DNA of 64,000 nucleotides from an uncultured Pseudoflavonifractor sp. (GTDB lineage: Bacteria > Bacillota > Clostridia > Oscillospirales > Oscillospiraceae): NCBI GenBank assembly GCA_947577065.1, contig CANPTT010000002.1, forward strand, positions 1 through 64,000. The letters are read 5' to 3'. The notes below the pieces were generated by a model. That model had not been told where the DNA came from and did not search any database. It saw only the letters and a list, made by a program, of their open reading frames with translations. This document shows, piece by piece, positions 62,559 through 64,000 of the stretch. Position 1 is the stretch's first letter. Every line of letters starts with the position of its first letter. The translations under genes and the position numbers were made by a program.

Positions 62559-63107
62559 ATGAACTATCATAAGGAGATTCTGCTGAAAGACGGCAGGCTG
62601 TGCATTTTAAGAAATGGGAAAGGCTCCGATGCAGCCGAGGTCTATGCAAATTTTAACCTGACCCACGGGGAGACGGAGTTCCTGCTGAGTTATCCGGACG
62701 AGAACAGCTTTGATATTCCTCAGGAGGAACGGTTCCTGGCGGAGCGAGAGGAGGGGGAGCGGGAGGCAGAGCTCTGCGCCGTTTTGGATGGCCGGATCGT
62801 AGGGATGGCTGGAATAGAGGCGGTCGGGACAAAGGACAAGGTAAGGCACCGGGCCAGCCTTGGCATCAGCATCGAAAGAGCTTCCTGGGGTCTGGGGATC
62901 GGCCGGGCGTTGACGCAGGCCTGCATCGAGTGTGCCAGGACTGCCGGGTATTCCCAGCTTGAACTGGATGTGGTCAGTACAAACGAAACCGCTGTCTCCC
63001 TGTATAAAAGCGTTGGATTTGTGGAATACGGAAGGAACCCAAGGGGATTTCGCACCCGGGGTGGGGAGTGGCAGACGCTGCTTCTGATGCGGCTGGAGCT
63101 GACATAG
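62559..63107 (+). CDS. GNAT-family N-acetyltransferase (RimL/PhnO-like)
   Basis: A 182-residue GNAT protein. It starts MNYHKEILLKDGRLCILRNG, has LGISIERASWGLGIGRALTQ (acetyl-CoA motif A near residue 109) and ETAVSLYKSVGFVEYGRNPRG. The pattern is of the general ribosomal-protein/small-molecule acetyltransferase group; acceptor unknown. Preceded by GAGGGGGAAAG. Confidence 0.86.
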   Translation: MNYHKEILLKDGRLCILRNGKGSDAAEVYANFNLTHGETEFLLSYPDENSFDIPQEERFLAEREEGEREAELCAVLDGRIVGMAGIEAVGTKDKVRHRASLGISIERASWGLGIGRALTQACIECARTAGYSQLELDVVSTNETAVSLYKSVGFVEYGRNPRGFRTRGGEWQTLLLMRLELT

Positions 63108-63111
63108 GCAA

Positions 63112-63143
63112 AAGGAGCGGACTGCTGACGCAGTCCGCTCCTT
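63112..63143. terminator. Bidirectional hairpin terminator between GNAT and ltaE genes
   Basis: A 14-bp perfect stem (AAGGAGCGGACTGC with complement) around TGAC, near both converging gene ends. Confidence 0.85.
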
Positions 63144-63154
63144 CCTTATAAGTC

Positions 63155-64000
63155 TTAGGTCAAATCCTTGATGGCCTTCAACAGCCCATCGGCGCTGGAG
63201 AGCGAGGTGGCGAAGGAGGTGACAAAGCGGATCACTGTGTGTTCCTCGTCCGCCTTGCCCCAGACCTCATAGGTACATATCTCGTCCAATCGGGGCAGCA
63301 GGGAGTTGGGGACTACGGGGAAGATCTGGTTGGTGGGGGAGTCCACCATCATAGGAATCCCCAGATTTTTAAGTCCACCCTGGAGATACTGGGCCACCTC
63401 CACCGCGTTCCGGGCAATTTTAAAATAGAGCCCGTCCTTCAGAAGCGTTTGGAACTGGACGCCCAGAAGCCAGCCCTTGGCCAGCACAGCGCCGCGCTGT
63501 TTCTTCATACGGAAGAATTCGTTCTGGAGGGAGGGATCGGTAATGACCAGTGCCTCCCCCATCATAGCGCCATTTTTGGTGCCGCCGATGTAGAACGCGT
63601 CAGTAAGTTGTGCCACATCAGAAAGCGTCAAGTCATTTACCTTGCAGGCAAGGGCACAGCCCAATCTGGCACCATCCAGAAAAAGGATCAGGCCATGATG
63701 GCGACAGAAAAGCGACAGCTCGCCAAGTTCCGCCTTCGTATAGACTCCGCCGGTCTCTGTAGCGTCAGAAATATAGACCAGGCGAGGCTTGGTCAGGTGA
63801 AGGTCCTCGCATTCCTGAAGAACCGGGAGAATGAGGGCGGGGGAGAGCTTTCCGTTGGCGGGAGTGCGGACAGGAAGGATCTTATGACCGGTGGCCTCCA
63901 CCGCACCGGCCTCATGACCGTTGATATGTCCGCTGGCGGGAGCGACCACACTCTCCCAAGGCCGCAAAAAAGCGGCGATCGCGGTAAAGTTGGTTTGGGT
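63155..64000 (-). CDS. ltaE: Low-specificity L-threonine aldolase (C-terminal part; N-terminus outside window)
   Basis: The frame stays open to base 64000, so the start lies right of the window. The visible part opens TQTNFTAIAAFLRPWESVV, a fold type I threonine/allo-threonine aldolase pattern, with LFLDGARLG (PLP Asp) and the Schiff-base lysine in IGGTKNGAMMGE. It cleaves L-threonine and allo-threonine to glycine and acetaldehyde. The visible TTG at 63967 is internal, because conserved sequence continues before it. Confidence 0.9.
   Translation of the reverse strand, partial: TQTNFTAIAAFLRPWESVVAPASGHINGHEAGAVEATGHKILPVRTPANGKLSPALILPVLQECEDLHLTKPRLVYISDATETGGVYTKAELGELSLFCRHHGLILFLDGARLGCALACKVNDLTLSDVAQLTDAFYIGGTKNGAMMGEALVITDPSLQNEFFRMKKQRGAVLAKGWLLGVQFQTLLKDGLYFKIARNAVEVAQYLQGGLKNLGIPMMVDSPTNQIFPVVPNSLLPRLDEICTYEVWGKADEEHTVIRFVTSFATSLSSADGLLKAIKDLT

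Noticed and set aside
1-64000. CRISPR arrays, insertion sequences, phage genes, tRNA or rRNA genes
   Set aside because: No regularly spaced repeats, transposase motifs, phage structural genes or tRNA-like cloverleafs were seen; gene content and order are those of core chromosome.

Overview
The window is chromosomal core DNA of an endospore-forming, low-oxygen Bacillota of class Clostridia, most like the Oscillospiraceae (Flavonifractor / Pseudoflavonifractor / Intestinimonas group). This placement is inferred, not searched. It rests on an ispH-rpsA fusion, spoVM and spoIVA with a SPOCS-LysM coat-type protein, a hisZ-hisG fusion, paired ATP- and PPi-dependent phosphofructokinases, DUF5685/J-domain, DUF1292 and DUF6054 genes, Gram-positive c-di-AMP and PASTA-kinase signalling, and a fairly GC-rich composition. 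I see no phage, insertion sequence, CRISPR array, tRNA or rRNA.

Layout. Bases 1-4.9 kb: end of ispH-rpsA, carD, ispD, ispF (MEP isoprenoid pathway), then a DUF3343 putative Se/S carrier with a cysteine-desulfurase-like enzyme. 5-8.7 kb: cdaA-cdaR (c-di-AMP synthesis) and a DUF5685/J-domain pair. 8.7-25 kb: a housekeeping block with the gene order of Bacillus subtilis (yicC, remA, gmk, rpoZ, priA, def, fmt, rsmB, rlmN, prpC, prkC, rsgA, spoVM). It is interrupted by a flavodoxin/ferredoxin gene broken by a stop codon and is followed by a SPOCS-LysM gene and spoIVA. 25-33 kb: a minus-strand two-component system and a Crp/Fnr-type regulator, divergent from leuC-leuD-GNAT-leuB, then a glycosyltransferase.

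33-41 kb: trxA and ruvX; on the minus strand a split TauE/SafE transporter, tcdA, a membrane-anchored parvulin, a 6S RNA gene and a DUF1292 gene; then a class A penicillin-binding protein. 41-51 kb: amino-acid biosynthesis (pheB-like ACT protein, hom, lysC, then hisZG-D-B-H-A-F-I-E and a GNAT gene). 51-56 kb: ruvC-ruvA-DUF6054-ruvB-glmM, a SigH-like sigma factor and a zinc-ribbon protein. 56-64 kb: an aminotransferase, purB and pfkA, convergent with a PPi-phosphofructokinase that is divergent from class II aldolase; then a GNAT gene and a threonine aldolase cut by the right edge.

The genes join wall synthesis and its signalling (cdaA/R, prpC/prkC, glmM, PBP), sporulation (spoVM, spoIVA, SPOCS-LysM, SigH-like), translation, and Leu, His and Asp-family synthesis. 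Most signals are ordinary. The items most worth a second look are: the small hydrophobic ORF coupled to spoVM; the 6S RNA; a perfect 14-bp palindrome filling part of a promoter spacer; back-to-back overlapping promoters for PPi-PFK and aldolase; ribosome-binding sites buried in terminator hairpins; an in-frame amber codon in the ferredoxin gene; and an unexplained, possibly structured stretch before the aminotransferase gene.
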